Assembly: GCA_014529385.2 (NCBI GenBank)
Contig: CM043942.1
Coordinates: 50,106,274 to 50,170,273 of the forward strand
Direction: 5' to 3'
From: Adiantum capillus-veneris
Taxonomy: Eukaryota; Streptophyta; Polypodiopsida; Polypodiales; Pteridaceae
DNA: 64,000 nt
Positions 1-10,767 of this stretch are shown piece by piece. The notes beneath the pieces are model-generated. The model worked only from the letters and a program-made list of their open reading frames with translations, ran no database searches and was not told the DNA's origin. The first letter of the stretch is position 1. Each line of letters begins with the position of its first letter. A program made the translations under genes and the position numbers.

Positions 1-1862
1 CATTCATTGCATCATCCCAATGCACATTTCCAACTGCATCCTCAAAACATGTGGGCTCCACATCTTGTATCACCTTAGCCATGTAGGCTTGGTGATGCGC
101 TAGATACCCATCATAAGTCAATTTCTGAACTGGATTTCTGACTCTATTAGATCTGCGCGGTCCTGGGTCACTCCTTTGCCCTCTAGCATCTTCTTGTACT
201 TTCCTTACACCAGGTGTCCTGACAGCCGGAATTCCAAATTCCTCATCAAGACTTTGTTCAGAACCATCTGAATCCATGTCTACATGTGAAAAACCTGATG
301 ATGCATCAACCATAAAGGGAGGTTCATCAACCCTTTCCTTTCCTTTTCGTGATACATTCCCTGTACCTGTTGGTGGAGTAACCTGCGTACGTAGTCTACC
401 ATTCCATGGTTTCTCAACAGAGCCACGAGAAGAGGACTCTTGTGGTCCACTCAAAACCTGTGACTGTGGCCTCACATTTTGTACAACCACAAATCTTTTA
501 CATCAGCCCCAATAGTGCCATGGGCATTACTGTACCAGCTGCTCATCTCATCAAAGACTACATCTCTGCTCACTCGTAATTCTCGTGTAGTAGGATTGTA
601 GCACGTGTACCCCTTTTGTTCAAGGGAATATCCCACAAGAATACATTTCTCTGCTTTAGGATCCAATTTCCTACGCAACTCATCTGGTACATGCACGTAA
701 GCTATGCAGCCAAACACTTTCAAGTGTGCCAAATCAGGCTTTGTACCTGTAAACTTTTCCTCAGGTGTTACATTATGCACCGCAGCTGTAGGTGTCCTGT
801 TCATAATGTACACAGCTGTATTTACAGCTTCAGCCCAGAAATGATGAGGCATGTTCTTCTCATTCATCAATGCACGTGCAACCTCTGCAATGTGCCCGTT
901 TTTCCTTTCTGCGACCCCATTCTGCTGTGGAGTATATCTGCATGTAAACAGCCTGTCCTGTGTATACCATGCATTCGCAGAAAATCCAAAAAATCATTGG
1001 AGAAGTACTCTCCCCCTCCATCTGACCTCAATGTTTTGATTTGCATATCTGTCTCCTTCTCAATCATGACTTTGAAGTCTTGAAAGTGACCAAACACTTC
1101 ACTTTTGTTACGCATGAAGTAGACCCATACTTTCCTTGTATGGTCATCAATGAAAGAGACATAATACCTGCAACCATGTATACTTGCAGTATCGGTTGGA
1201 CCCCAAACATCTGTGTGCACCACCTCAAGTGGCCTTTTACATACATTGCGCTCATGTGGAAATGAGCCCTTTGACTGTTTTCCAAACTGGCATGCTGCAC
1301 ACACTTTATGCATACCATCCACCTTGAATTTGGGCAAACCTTTTACAATCTGTTTTGATTGCATGCTGCGCAATCTCTGCTCATTGACATGGCCAATGCG
1401 TTTGTGCCAAATGTCAACATCAGCCACAACACCTGTGCCCTGTGAAAATAATGCAGATTTTACCTCAGGCATGTCTACATTCAGCGTAAACATTCTGCCC
1501 ACACATTTGCCCTCTGTGATCAGCTTACAACCATTCTGGAAATCTTCTACATAACAGCCATTTGGATTGAAGCGAACCTGCAAACCCTGCTCAACCATTT
1601 GTCCAACAGAAACAAGATTCTTTGTAATGTTTGGGACATGAAGTACATCTGCTAAGTAATTTGATTTCCCACTCTTCGTATTTAGAGGTATGTCCCCTAC
1701 ATGAGCAATGGTGTAAGCTATATCATCTCCTGTCTGCACATAGCCTGACACATCTGGTTTGCGCATATCTCTAAACCACTCTCCATGAGATGTCATGTGA
1801 TTAGAGGCACCTGAATCCACATACCAAACATCATCTTGGGTGGAATTCTCTGTAGTCATTGT
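1..1862 (-). pseudogene. copia-1 (3' half in window): protease, integrase and linker of a Ty1/copia polyprotein, broken
   Basis: This is the minus-strand copia polyprotein fragment downstream of the G1 insertion. Reading leftwards from 1862 it carries the retropepsin DSGASNHMTS motif, the GAG-pre-integrase HHCC zinc module (H..H..CAACQFG) and the integrase core start (HTDVWGP, SDGGGEY). It then continues into the integrase-RT linker until the window edge. It aligns almost base for base with copia-2 at about 14767-16616. Compared with that copy it has a 4 bp insertion near 955 and a 1 bp deletion near 492, each breaking the frame, so the open frames 867-1862 and 472-870 are separated. The RT/RNase H part lies outside the window. 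The role is inferred from family knowledge: an autonomous Ty1/copia element, here inactive. Confidence 0.93.
1858..1862. other. Target-site duplication of G1, left copy
   Basis: ATTGT directly precedes the TG of the G1 5' LTR and recurs at 10768-10772 after the 3' LTR. The uninterrupted sister copia-2 near 16612 has a single ATTGT at the same place, confirming the pre-insertion state. Confidence 0.95.
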
Positions 1863-3453
1863 TGTCATAATAATCAATATCTAATTCTCCTAAATGATTT
1901 TCTCATATTAAACTGATCATTTAATGTGGGGAAGTGCCAAGGGAGAAAAAGCTAGAATATTGGTTAAGTTAGCAAACCGGCCACAGTAGGGATCCAAAGG
2001 AGGGAAAATAGGGATCCAAAGGGGGGGCCATCTGCAAAAGAGCCATGTGAAACAATGGGCTAAAAAGACCCTAAGGTTCAGCCCATTAAGACTTCCAAAA
2101 TGCTAAGGTTCCAAAATTCAAAGGTTGTGTCCAAAGGTCAACCTTAGGGAAAATTGGATGCTTAGTGTGTGCCCAAAAAGTCTTTCTGCATCCCTACATG
2201 GGAGGGGGCGAGCCCCAAAGCTAGGGGATGAGAGAGAAAACCACACACACACACACAGGCTCCCTTTACACAAAGGGAATGAGGGACACATGTCAGCTCC
2301 CTAGGCCAGATGCCCACAAGGTGTGCCCAATTCCTATTGGAAGACCCTTGAAGTGGACCAATGAGAATTAAGCTAGAGTAAATCTAGTTTAATTAATTTA
2401 AAAACATTTAATAAAAGAAACCAATAAGAATTAAGTGTCCTAGAAGACTATTGGGCAGTCTCCCAAGGGGTCCAATGAGCATTCAGAAGCCCCATGGCTT
2501 GCCTGATTCCTATTGGCCAGGAGGCAAAGGGGTCCAATGAGAGTTTAGTTTAATTATTTAATTATCTAAAGCTCTCACAAAAGGGGAAAGGGGGACACAT
2601 GTCAGAAGGCTATCACTTATGCTGCTTAATTCCTATTGGCTTGACCTGGGGAGGTCCAATGAGGAAAAAGCCAGCCTAACTTAGCAGCTAGGGCTCGCCC
2701 AAGAGAGAGGGGGGGCTGATTTTTGCTTGGCATTCACTCTCACACTCTCACACTTGACCATGTGTGAAGGGAAAAATACTCTATCTCCTCCCAAGCTTTA
2801 ATGGAGAGCTCATCACCTACTCCAAGCTTGTGAGATAGAAGCCTACATCAACACTCTCTTGGCATGTGGATGCAAATCCAACCGAGAGCCAAGCTTCAAT
2901 GCATGCTCATCTTCTCTACCAAGCTAATTACTAAGCTAAGCTATGCTAATATGAGTGATTATGTGAGGAGATGTACTTCTTTCTCGTAAGATACTTCTTT
3001 TTCCTCTCAATCTACTCTCATACCCTGCTAGCTCTCACCATCTTCGAAGGTGTGTGAGGTCTTGGGTCTGAGAACGGGGATAATTCAAGTTGTGTTTGAT
3101 TAAGTGTTTTGCTTGGTGTATGAAGCTTCCATCTTCATTGCACTAGCTAGTCTTGAAGGAACACAAAGAATTGTATTGTACAATGTCTCTCTTGATGGGA
3201 GAAACCATAATACAAAGCCTTTTGGAGGGGGGACCGGCTCCATGCAAATCCGGTCCTCAACTGTTGTCAATAGCTTAATTGCTCTCTCTTTTGAAAGTAT
3301 TGTCGATGCTATCTAACTAGGTGTTATGCTTTTTGTTGCTCTCTCCACCCAAGCACTCTTGTAATTCTCATTAGGAATCTATTCTAATGAAATGCCCACT
3401 ATGTTCATGCTAAATTCCGCTACACATAAGATTTTAGGCCATTAAATGTTACA
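1863..3453 (+). repeat. G1 5' LTR
   Basis: This is a 1591 bp LTR starting TGTCATAATAATC and ending AAATGTTACA. It contains a (CA)n tract near 2242, an array of CCAAT boxes at 2336-2660, and a pyrimidine-rich leader. A 70-codon frame at 3104-3316 lies inside the LTR. It is identical in the other LTR, has no recognisable domain, and is not called a gene. Confidence 0.95.
2336..2660 (+). promoter_or_regulatory. Array of nine CCAAT boxes, four as inverted pairs, in the G1 5' LTR
   Basis: ATTGG occurs at 2336, 2450, 2512 and 2635, and CCAAT at 2358, 2421, 2472, 2534 and 2656. Each of the four ATTGG boxes is followed by a CCAAT 22, 22, 22 and 21 bp downstream. The context of pairs is similar (TTCCTATTGG ... 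GGTCCAATGAG), so they probably arose by local duplication. CCAAT is the established target of NF-Y. A role as the U3 enhancer is inference. Confidence 0.6.
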
Positions 3454-3454
3454 T

Positions 3455-3466
3455 TGGTATCAGAGC
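3455..3466 (+). other. G1 primer binding site (initiator tRNA-Met type)
   Basis: TGGTATCAGAGC starts one base after the LTR end. This is the classic plant retrotransposon sequence complementary to the 3' end of initiator Met tRNA, and it primes minus-strand DNA synthesis. Confidence 0.93.
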
Positions 3467-3870
3467 TCAAGGTTTCTCTTTTCTTGCTCAAGAAGGGAGG
3501 TCCTCAAGCTAGCTACAAATGGTTGGTATTATTAATTGCCTGTGAGTAAGTAGAATAGGGATTTTTCAGCCTTGCAGTGCGCCTGCCTTTGTGCAGTTAA
3601 CGGGGCATCACCGTCGAGAGCTATGGTCTTAATAGTGGAGTCCTACGGGGCTTGCCTACGGCTTAACCACTATTGAGCTATTAGAAGCTTGACAGGAGCC
3701 GGTGCTGTTTTGGTGTCGAAAGACCCTCTCTTCTATTCCTTGCAATTAATGGTATTCGAGCCGTGGGTACAGTAGCTTGAGTGCTTTTTCTAAAGGGGTA
3801 AAGAGGAGTAGCAACTAGGTCTTGAAGTGCCAAAGTACACCTAAAAAGTTTACACCTAAAAATTGTTAGA

Positions 3871-4794
3871 ATGGCTGACAATATTAAAGAGAGTGAAATT
3901 AATGTTGATAACTTTGATTTTGCTCATGAGCAAGCTACTAATGATGCTTCAATGCTTGTTAATTATCTTGTTTCTAGGCTTCAACAAGCCATGGGCAATC
4001 CATCTCTCCAAAGTGAAGTGCAACGGCAGCTCCGTGCTCACGGGATTCTCCAAGTTCATCACCATGACGAGAGAACACCTAGGAAGCCTCCTTGTGAGAC
4101 TACCAAAAGAGGTCTCTCTCCGATTCGGGAAGAAGAAGAGAATCCATATGAAGGGCTCAAGAACTTACTTCTTGATGATGCATCTCCTTCCCAAAGGAGA
4201 ACTCAAGAGCCTCCACCGAAGGAACGAGAAAGAAGCGAGTCTCCCGCCACCTCGGCGGAGATGGCTCCACGAAGACGGCGGGCTAAACGCTCTCCATCAC
4301 CACCAAAGCGGAGAAGACCATCACACTCTTCTCCACGCCATAATTCAAAGAGGGATGATAAAAAGCAAGAGAAGAAAAAGGCGAGAAAGAGGACACCCTC
4401 TTCTCCATCTTCTTTATCCTCTTCCTCTTATGAAAGCTATGGTGAAAACGACAAAGATCAAGACAAGAAAAAGGCGAGAAAGAGGTCACCCTCTTCTCCA
4501 CCTTCTTCAAATTCTTCATCTTCTGAAGAAAGTGATGGTGCAACTTTTGAACCATCAAAAAGAAGAGGCCATAGAAAATCCTATGCCGCATGGAAGAGGT
4601 CGTCCAAGCTGAAGAAATTCAAAGAGGGAGGGAAGAGCATCTCTTTCCTTACCTATGATGGCACCTTCGGTGCTACAGACAAAGTTTTGGCCTTTATCCA
4701 GCAATTCGATGCGGCGTTTGGAGATGAGGGCTTCACGGAGTCCTCTAAGCTACGCCATGTAGCTATGCACTTTCAAAAGTCCGCCAGACAATAG
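3871..4794 (+). CDS. G1 gag, N-terminal part, ending at an in-frame TAG; contains an RS-like segment
   Basis: The frame starts with ATG 417 bp after the LTR and encodes 307 residues. After an acidic N-terminus (residues 1-90), residues about 130-235 are Ser/Arg/Lys/Pro-rich. That stretch has RSPSPPKRRRPS and two copies of a unit containing KKKARKR-PSSP, recalling SR-protein RS domains. From about residue 260 the retrotransposon gag fold begins (FLTYDGTFGATDKVLAFIQQF). TAG at 4792-4794 falls where gag proteins of this family have paired tryptophans before SSLR. The same frame then continues without interruption to 8820. The stop is therefore probably a TGG-to-TAG mutation rather than a designed gag terminus. 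Stop-codon readthrough cannot be excluded. Confidence 0.85.
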   Translation: MADNIKESEINVDNFDFAHEQATNDASMLVNYLVSRLQQAMGNPSLQSEVQRQLRAHGILQVHHHDERTPRKPPCETTKRGLSPIREEEENPYEGLKNLLLDDASPSQRRTQEPPPKERERSESPATSAEMAPRRRRAKRSPSPPKRRRPSHSSPRHNSKRDDKKQEKKKARKRTPSSPSSLSSSSYESYGENDKDQDKKKARKRSPSSPPSSNSSSSEESDGATFEPSKRRGHRKSYAAWKRSSKLKKFKEGGKSISFLTYDGTFGATDKVLAFIQQFDAAFGDEGFTESSKLRHVAMHFQKSARQ

Positions 4795-4857
4795 TGGTCT
4801 AGCCTACGAGCCAACGGTGAAGCTCCACGAACATGGAAGGCTTTAAGAGCTTCCATT

Positions 4858-7800
4858 ATGAAGCAGTTTTTGGCCACCGATGCCAAAGACAAAGTACTCA
4901 CCGAATGGCGAAGCTTAAAGCTCTCTCCCAATGAATCCATCCACAAATATGTAGACAAGTTTTGGGACCTACAACTCAAAGCCACTGTCTTCAAAAAGTT
5001 GGATTTTGGAGAGCAAAAGCAACAATTTTGTGCGGGCTTAACCGAGGAAATGGCGGAGTATGTCAACTCCCAAAGGCCACGTACCATATCGGCGGTAATA
5101 CACCATACTATGGTGGCCTCGCGAATCAATTTCCAAACGGGGGGTAAAAGAAATAATAAGCCCCCGGAAAACAAAGGTACCAATGAGCCTAAGGGGAAGG
5201 ACAATGTCCAAAAGTCTCCTAAGGGCAATTCCAACAAAGCTAAAGAGAAGGGAGTTTACAAAGGAAAGAATAAACTCTCTCCTGAAGAGCTTGAGCGTTA
5301 TCGTAAAGATAACCGGTGTTTCAAGTGCGGCGAACAAGGGCATGCGTACTGCGCTTGTCCCCAAAAGAACAACCGCCAAGATCCTCCTAGAGCTTCTTTG
5401 GTTGAAATCCAAGAGGAGGAGATTCACCAAACTCACCACAAAGGATCTCCACTATGCCATGCTTGGGGAAAGGTAAGAGAACATGATGCTTTTATTCTCT
5501 TTGACCCTGGTTCTACTCACAATTTCATATCTATGGAGTTAGCCACCAAGCTAGGCATACAATCCTACGAGATGGGAGATATCCTACCCGCAGACAGTGC
5601 CTTCAAGGGGCAAGAAGCTTCAGTCACTCCCTTAATCGGGAAATTGAGGCTTCATGTCCAAGGCTATGTGGACAAAGAGGATTTCTTTATCTCTCCTCTC
5701 AAGCATGAGGATGTAATCCTAGGGGCACCATGGTTTGACCGTTTGGCTGCCCATGTTAAATTTCCTGAAAGGAGAATCTCCTTTAAGTTCAGGGAAAAGG
5801 ACATGTATATAGATGCTAGGGAGATGGGTAACACCATCCCCATTGTACATACACCAGCTTTCAACAAGTCAATAAAGAGCTCTATTTCCGTGTACATGAT
5901 TTTTGTTAAAGATTCTCAAAATGAACCTAATGCTTTAGCAAAAGAAAATAAAAGCAACCAAAAGGAATTAGAGTTATCCAATTTTCTCAAGGGGTTTCAA
6001 GATGTCTTTATTGACGACATCCCTTGTGAGCTACCTCCTAAACGAGGTAATGATGACCATGCAATTGAACTTCTTCCAGGAAGTTCACCGCCTAACAAAC
6101 CTCCTTATAGAGTTTCTCAAGCTCAACAAGAGGAGATTATGCGGCAAGTGCATGAGTTAATTGAGAAGGGCATGGTTAGGCCTAGCTCATCTCCATTTTG
6201 CTCACCTGTGCTATTAGTGCAAAAGAAAGACGGCACATATCGTATGTGTGTCGACTATAGAGCACTAAATAGGATCACTATCAAGAATAGGTTTCCCGTT
6301 CCACGGGTAGAAGACCTATTTGATAAGCTACAAGGATCGACCTACTTCAGTAGGATTGACCTAAAAAGTGGTTATCATCAAATAAGGATAGTTGATCAAG
6401 ACATTGTAAAGACCGCATTTCGTACTACATTTGGTCTTTACGAATACATTGTCATGCCTTTTGGCTTGACTAATGCACAAGCCACATTTAATCGCTTGAT
6501 GGAGAAGCTGTTCAGACCTCATCGAACCTTCACTGGAGTGTTCTTTGATGATATTATCATCTACTCTAATTCATTAGAGGAACACAAGCAACACCTCCAG
6601 GTAATATTTCAAGTTTTAAGAGAGAATAAACTTTATGTTAATCGAAAGAAAAGTGAATTTTTCTTGCAAGAGATTCAATATTTAGGTCACATTATCTCTC
6701 AAGATGGAATCCAAATGGATCCATCCAAGTTAGAGGTAATAAAAGGATGGCCTAAACCAAGGAATCTTCATGAACTAAGAAGCTTTATAGGTATGTGTGC
6801 ATACTATAGACGCTTCATAGAAAAGTTCTCACAAATTGCGGGACCATTACATGACCTAACAAAGAAAAATGTTAGGTATACGTGGTCTGCTAAGGAGAAC
6901 AATGCTTTCGAAAAGCTTAAAGAAAAGCTTATCTCTCAACCTGTGCTTACACTACCGGATCTCTCAAAACCATTTGAGGTCCAATGTGATGCTTGTGGTG
7001 ATTGCCTTGGGGCTGTTTTGCTCCAAGAAGGGCACGCCATAGGCTATGAGAGTCGAAGGCTCGACCTTGTTGAGCAAGCTCTAGGCATATATGAAAAAGA
7101 ACTCCTTGCAGTTCTACATGCCTTAGACTCATGGAAGCACTATTTATTGGGGACTCCTTTCATTCTGCGAACGGATCACCAAAGTCTTAAGTACTTCATG
7201 ACGCAGACCAAGCTCTCCGACAAACAAATGAGGTGGGCAAATTTCCTTTCGCAATTTCATTTTCATATTGCTCACATTGCTGGCAAGCATAATCAAGTAG
7301 CCGATGCACTCTCAAGACGACCGAGAGTGAATGCGGTTTCCATAGCAACTCACAATGATCTATCTTTAATGATAGATGAGTATGCTATTGATCCCGATTT
7401 TAGAGATGTGATTTCAGCCCTTGCATTAGGGAAGAAAGAAGAACCATTTACTTTACAAGATGGTTATCTTCTCTATGGCAATAGACTATGCATTACTAAC
7501 TCACTACGTGAGAAAGTAATGTATGAATCTCATGCTCCCCCATATGCGGGGCATAGAGGGATTCAGTCTACCCTAAAGGGAATTGAAACATATTTCTATT
7601 GGCCTACCATGAAAGTGAACATACATGAGTATGTTTCCAAATGTGTGGTATGTCAAAAGACAAAATTTGATAGAGGGAAGCAACTTGGATTGCTTCAACC
7701 CTTGCCAATCCCTAATTCACCTTGGGAGAGCATATCCATGGATTTTATCTTTGGATTGCCTAAGTCTATCCATGGGAATACGGGAATATGGACGATAGTA

Positions 7801-8820
7801 GACAGGTTCAGTAAACAAGCTCATTTTATACCTGTCAAAAAGACTATCAAAGCCCATCAAATGGCAACCCTCTTCATTTCGCAAATTTTCAAGTACCATG
7901 GCTTGCCAATGTCCATAGTGTCGGATAGAGATCCTAGAATGACCAGTAATTTCTGGAAGGGTCTCTTTGAGAATTTAGGAACAAGGCTAAACTTCTCTTC
8001 GGCCTATCATCCACAAACTGATGGCCAAAGTGAAATAGCTAACCTAAGTATTCTCGATCTACTAAAAGCCTATGTAACGGAAGTAGATCAAAGATCCCAA
8101 TGGGAGAAGTACTTACCCTTAGTAGAGTATGCTTACAATAACACTGTACATACTTCTACAGGAAAAGCACCTTTCGAGGTAATTGAGGGAAGATCAAAAA
8201 GTCCCTTGCTACTTAAGGTACATGGGAAGATCTTCGCTGCAGATGAGTATAGCCGAGACCTACAAGAATCTTTCCAAAAGATTAAGGAGGCTATCTCTAT
8301 CTCACAGCAAAGGCAAAAGGCTGCTGCTGACAAGCACAGAAGAGCCCAAGCCTTTAAAGAAAACGATTGGGTCTTGTTAAAGTCTCCTAAGGCTCGATTA
8401 AGGCACACGACGGGCAAGAATCCTACGGGCCACCAAAAGTACTATGCTAAACTAGCAAAAAGGTACTATGGTCCCTTCCAGATTCTTAGGCCAATCAATG
8501 AGATGGCCTATCAACTTAAGTTGCCCAATCATTGGCTCATACACAATGCTTTTCATGTGAGCCTCTTAAAGCCTTACAAAGGAGAGCCACCTCAAGAACC
8601 AACTATTGAAGACCCACCGGAGATCGAGGACCACGAGGAGGTGCTGCAGCCCGAGTCCATTCTTCGACATGAAGACAAGGTATTAAGAGGCGGTAAGACT
8701 ATCCGACGATATCTTATTAAGTTTAAGAATTATCCTTTTGAAGATGCTAGATGGATGCAAGGCATACAATTAAAGGATAACCTAAACCTTGTCAATGCTT
8801 ACAATGCTTCCCAAGAGTAA
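4858..8820 (+). CDS. G1 gag-pol polyprotein after the TAG: gag C-terminus, zinc knuckle, protease, RT, RNase H, integrase, chromodomain-like tail
   Basis: This is a 1320-residue open frame in phase with the gag start at 3871. Domains in order: gag C-terminal part (1-100); CCHC zinc knuckle CFKCGEQGHAYCAC (about 154-167); retropepsin with D-P-G in place of the usual DSG/DTG (LFDPGSTHNFIS, about 217-228); RT with FSRIDLKSGYHQ and the catalytic FFDD box (about 505-570); RNase H (VQCDACGDCLGAVL, about 700); integrase zinc module HRG...CVVCQ (about 900-940); integrase core with D, D and E in MDFIFG, SDRDPR and GQSEIAN. The last 60 residues (GKTIRRYLIKFKNYPFEDARW) resemble a chromodomain, which in chromoviruses directs insertion to chromatin. 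The D-P-G protease is unusual and may impair cleavage. Confidence 0.93.
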   Translation: MKQFLATDAKDKVLTEWRSLKLSPNESIHKYVDKFWDLQLKATVFKKLDFGEQKQQFCAGLTEEMAEYVNSQRPRTISAVIHHTMVASRINFQTGGKRNNKPPENKGTNEPKGKDNVQKSPKGNSNKAKEKGVYKGKNKLSPEELERYRKDNRCFKCGEQGHAYCACPQKNNRQDPPRASLVEIQEEEIHQTHHKGSPLCHAWGKVREHDAFILFDPGSTHNFISMELATKLGIQSYEMGDILPADSAFKGQEASVTPLIGKLRLHVQGYVDKEDFFISPLKHEDVILGAPWFDRLAAHVKFPERRISFKFREKDMYIDAREMGNTIPIVHTPAFNKSIKSSISVYMIFVKDSQNEPNALAKENKSNQKELELSNFLKGFQDVFIDDIPCELPPKRGNDDHAIELLPGSSPPNKPPYRVSQAQQEEIMRQVHELIEKGMVRPSSSPFCSPVLLVQKKDGTYRMCVDYRALNRITIKNRFPVPRVEDLFDKLQGSTYFSRIDLKSGYHQIRIVDQDIVKTAFRTTFGLYEYIVMPFGLTNAQATFNRLMEKLFRPHRTFTGVFFDDIIIYSNSLEEHKQHLQVIFQVLRENKLYVNRKKSEFFLQEIQYLGHIISQDGIQMDPSKLEVIKGWPKPRNLHELRSFIGMCAYYRRFIEKFSQIAGPLHDLTKKNVRYTWSAKENNAFEKLKEKLISQPVLTLPDLSKPFEVQCDACGDCLGAVLLQEGHAIGYESRRLDLVEQALGIYEKELLAVLHALDSWKHYLLGTPFILRTDHQSLKYFMTQTKLSDKQMRWANFLSQFHFHIAHIAGKHNQVADALSRRPRVNAVSIATHNDLSLMIDEYAIDPDFRDVISALALGKKEEPFTLQDGYLLYGNRLCITNSLREKVMYESHAPPYAGHRGIQSTLKGIETYFYWPTMKVNIHEYVSKCVVCQKTKFDRGKQLGLLQPLPIPNSPWESISMDFIFGLPKSIHGNTGIWTIVDRFSKQAHFIPVKKTIKAHQMATLFISQIFKYHGLPMSIVSDRDPRMTSNFWKGLFENLGTRLNFSSAYHPQTDGQSEIANLSILDLLKAYVTEVDQRSQWEKYLPLVEYAYNNTVHTSTGKAPFEVIEGRSKSPLLLKVHGKIFAADEYSRDLQESFQKIKEAISISQQRQKAAADKHRRAQAFKENDWVLLKSPKARLRHTTGKNPTGHQKYYAKLAKRYYGPFQILRPINEMAYQLKLPNHWLIHNAFHVSLLKPYKGEPPQEPTIEDPPEIEDHEEVLQPESILRHEDKVLRGGKTIRRYLIKFKNYPFEDARWMQGIQLKDNLNLVNAYNASQE

Positions 8821-9177
8821 GCAAATGTACAAAATGTTAAAAATGAACAAAATTTTTTGTCTTATAAGACTTTCTTTTTCTTTATTTGTGCACAAAAATG
8901 AAGTAGTATGCATGCTTAGATCAAGTTTGCGGAGACGACGTCTCCCGAACACCAAGTAGAGCTTGTCACTCTACTATGGAAGACTGATAGGACTAATGTG
9001 CAGACATGCTTGCGGCAGCCTCAGGCTCTCAAGCGCCAAATGGACTAGTCATCCATTATGGAATGATGTCGTAGGGTAACATAGGGATCCTCTACCCGCT
9101 AAGAAAAGGACTCATGCATATGCTTTATCTTCTCTACACCATAGTCGAGGACGACTATGATTTCAAGAGAGAGGTAA
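8821..9177 (+). other. G1 3' untranslated region and polypurine tract
   Basis: This is a 357 bp non-coding stretch between the pol stop and the 3' LTR. It ends in the purine-rich AAGAGAGAGGTAA (9165-9177) immediately before the LTR TG, which should serve as the plus-strand primer. Nothing else is seen. Confidence 0.75.
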
Positions 9178-10767
9178 TGTCATAATAATCAATATCTAAT
9201 TCTCCTAAATGATTTTCTCATATTAAACTGATCATTTAATGTGGGGAAGTGCCAAGGGAGAAAAAGCTAGAATATTGGTTAAGTTAGCAAACCGGCCACA
9301 GTAGGGATCCAAAGGAGGGAAAATAGGGATCCAAAGGGGGGGCCATCTGCAAAAGAGCCATGTGAAACAATGGGCTAAAAAGACCCTAAGGTTCAGCCCA
9401 TTAAGACTTCCAAAATGCTAAGGTTCCAAAATTCAAAGGTTGTGTCCAAAGGTCAACCTTAGGGAAAATTGGATGCTTAGTGTGTGCCCAAAAAGTCTTT
9501 CTGCATCCCTACATGGGAGGGGGCGAGCCCCAAAGCTAGGGGATGAGAGAGAAAACCACACACACACACACAGGCTCCCTTTACACAAAGGGAATGAGGG
9601 ACACATGTCAGCTCCCTAGGCCAGATGCCCACAAGGTGTGCCCAATTCCTATTGGAAGACCCTTGAAGTGGACCAATGAGAATTAAGCTAGAGTAAATCT
9701 AGTTTAATTAATTTAAAAACATTTAATAAAAGAAACCAATAAGAATTAAGTGTCCTAGAAGACTATTGGGCAGTCTCCCAAGGGGTCCAATGAGCATTCA
9801 GAAGCCCCATGGCTTGCCTGATTCCTATTGGCCAGGAGGCAAAGGGGTCCAATGAGAGTTTAGTTTAATTATTTAATTATCTAAAGCTCTCACAAAAGGG
9901 GAAAGGGGGACACATGTCAGAAGGCTATCACTTATGCTGCTTAATTCCTATTGGCTTGACCTGGGGAGGTCCAATGAGGAAAAAGCCAGCCTAACTTAGC
10001 AGCTAGGGCTCGCCCAAGAGAGAGGGGGGCTGATTTTTGCTTGGCATTCACTCTCACACTCTCACACTTGACCATGTGTGAAGGGAAAAATACTCTATCT
10101 CCTCCCAAGCTTTAATGGAGAGCTCATCACCTACTCCAAGCTTGTGAGATAGAAGCCTACATCAACACTCTCTTGGCATGTGGATGCAAATCCAACCGAG
10201 AGCCAAGCTTCAATGCATGCTCATCTTCTCTACCAAGCTAATTACTAAGCTAAGCTATGCTAATATGAGTGATTATGTGAGGAGATGTACTTCTTTCTCG
10301 TAAGATACTTCTTTTTCCTCTCAATCTACTCTCATACCCTGCTAGCTCTCACCATCTTCGAAGGTGTGTGAGGTCTTGGGTCTGAGAACGGGGATAATTC
10401 AAGTTGTGTTTGATTAAGTGTTTTGCTTGGTGTATGAAGCTTCCATCTTCATTGCACTAGCTAGTCTTGAAGGAACACAAAGAATTGTATTGTACAATGT
10501 CTCTCTTGATGGGAGAAACCATAATACAAAGCCTTTTGGAGGGGGGACCGGCTCCATGCAAATCCGGTCCTCAACTGTTGTCAATAGCTTAATTGCTCTC
10601 TCTTTTGAAAGTATTGTCGATGCTATCTAACTAGGTGTTATGCTTTTTGTTGCTCTCTCCACCCAAGCACTCTTGTAATTCTCATTAGGAATCTATTCTA
10701 ATGAAATGCCCACTATGTTCATGCTAAATTCCGCTACACATAAGATTTTAGGCCATTAAATGTTACA
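9178..10767 (+). repeat. G1 3' LTR
   Basis: This is a 1590 bp copy of 1863-3453, differing visibly by one missing G. It repeats the CCAAT array at 9651-9975 and the 70-codon frame at 10418-10630. It ends ACA, followed by the ATTGT target duplicate. Confidence 0.95.

Larger units (their letters stand above)
1863..10767 (+). mobile_element. G1: young, nearly complete Ty3/gypsy LTR retrotransposon (chromovirus-like), 8.9 kb
   Basis: Two LTRs of about 1590 bp begin TGT and end ACA, flanked by the 5 bp duplication ATTGT. An initiator-Met-type primer site (TGGTATCAGAGC) follows the 5' LTR, then a gag-pol frame, then a purine-rich tract before the 3' LTR. Domain order is gag, zinc knuckle, retropepsin, RT, RNase H, integrase and a chromodomain-like tail, which is the Ty3/gypsy order. 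The LTRs appear identical except for one G in a homopolymer (7 G at about 2709 against 6 G at about 10024), so insertion was very recent. It lies inside copia-1 in the opposite orientation. The one visible defect in the coding region is a TAG in gag. Confidence 0.95.

Noticed and set aside
3104-3316. 70-codon ORF in the G1 LTR (again at 10418-10630)
   Set aside because: It is duplicated only because the LTR is duplicated. No domain or conserved start context supports a protein.
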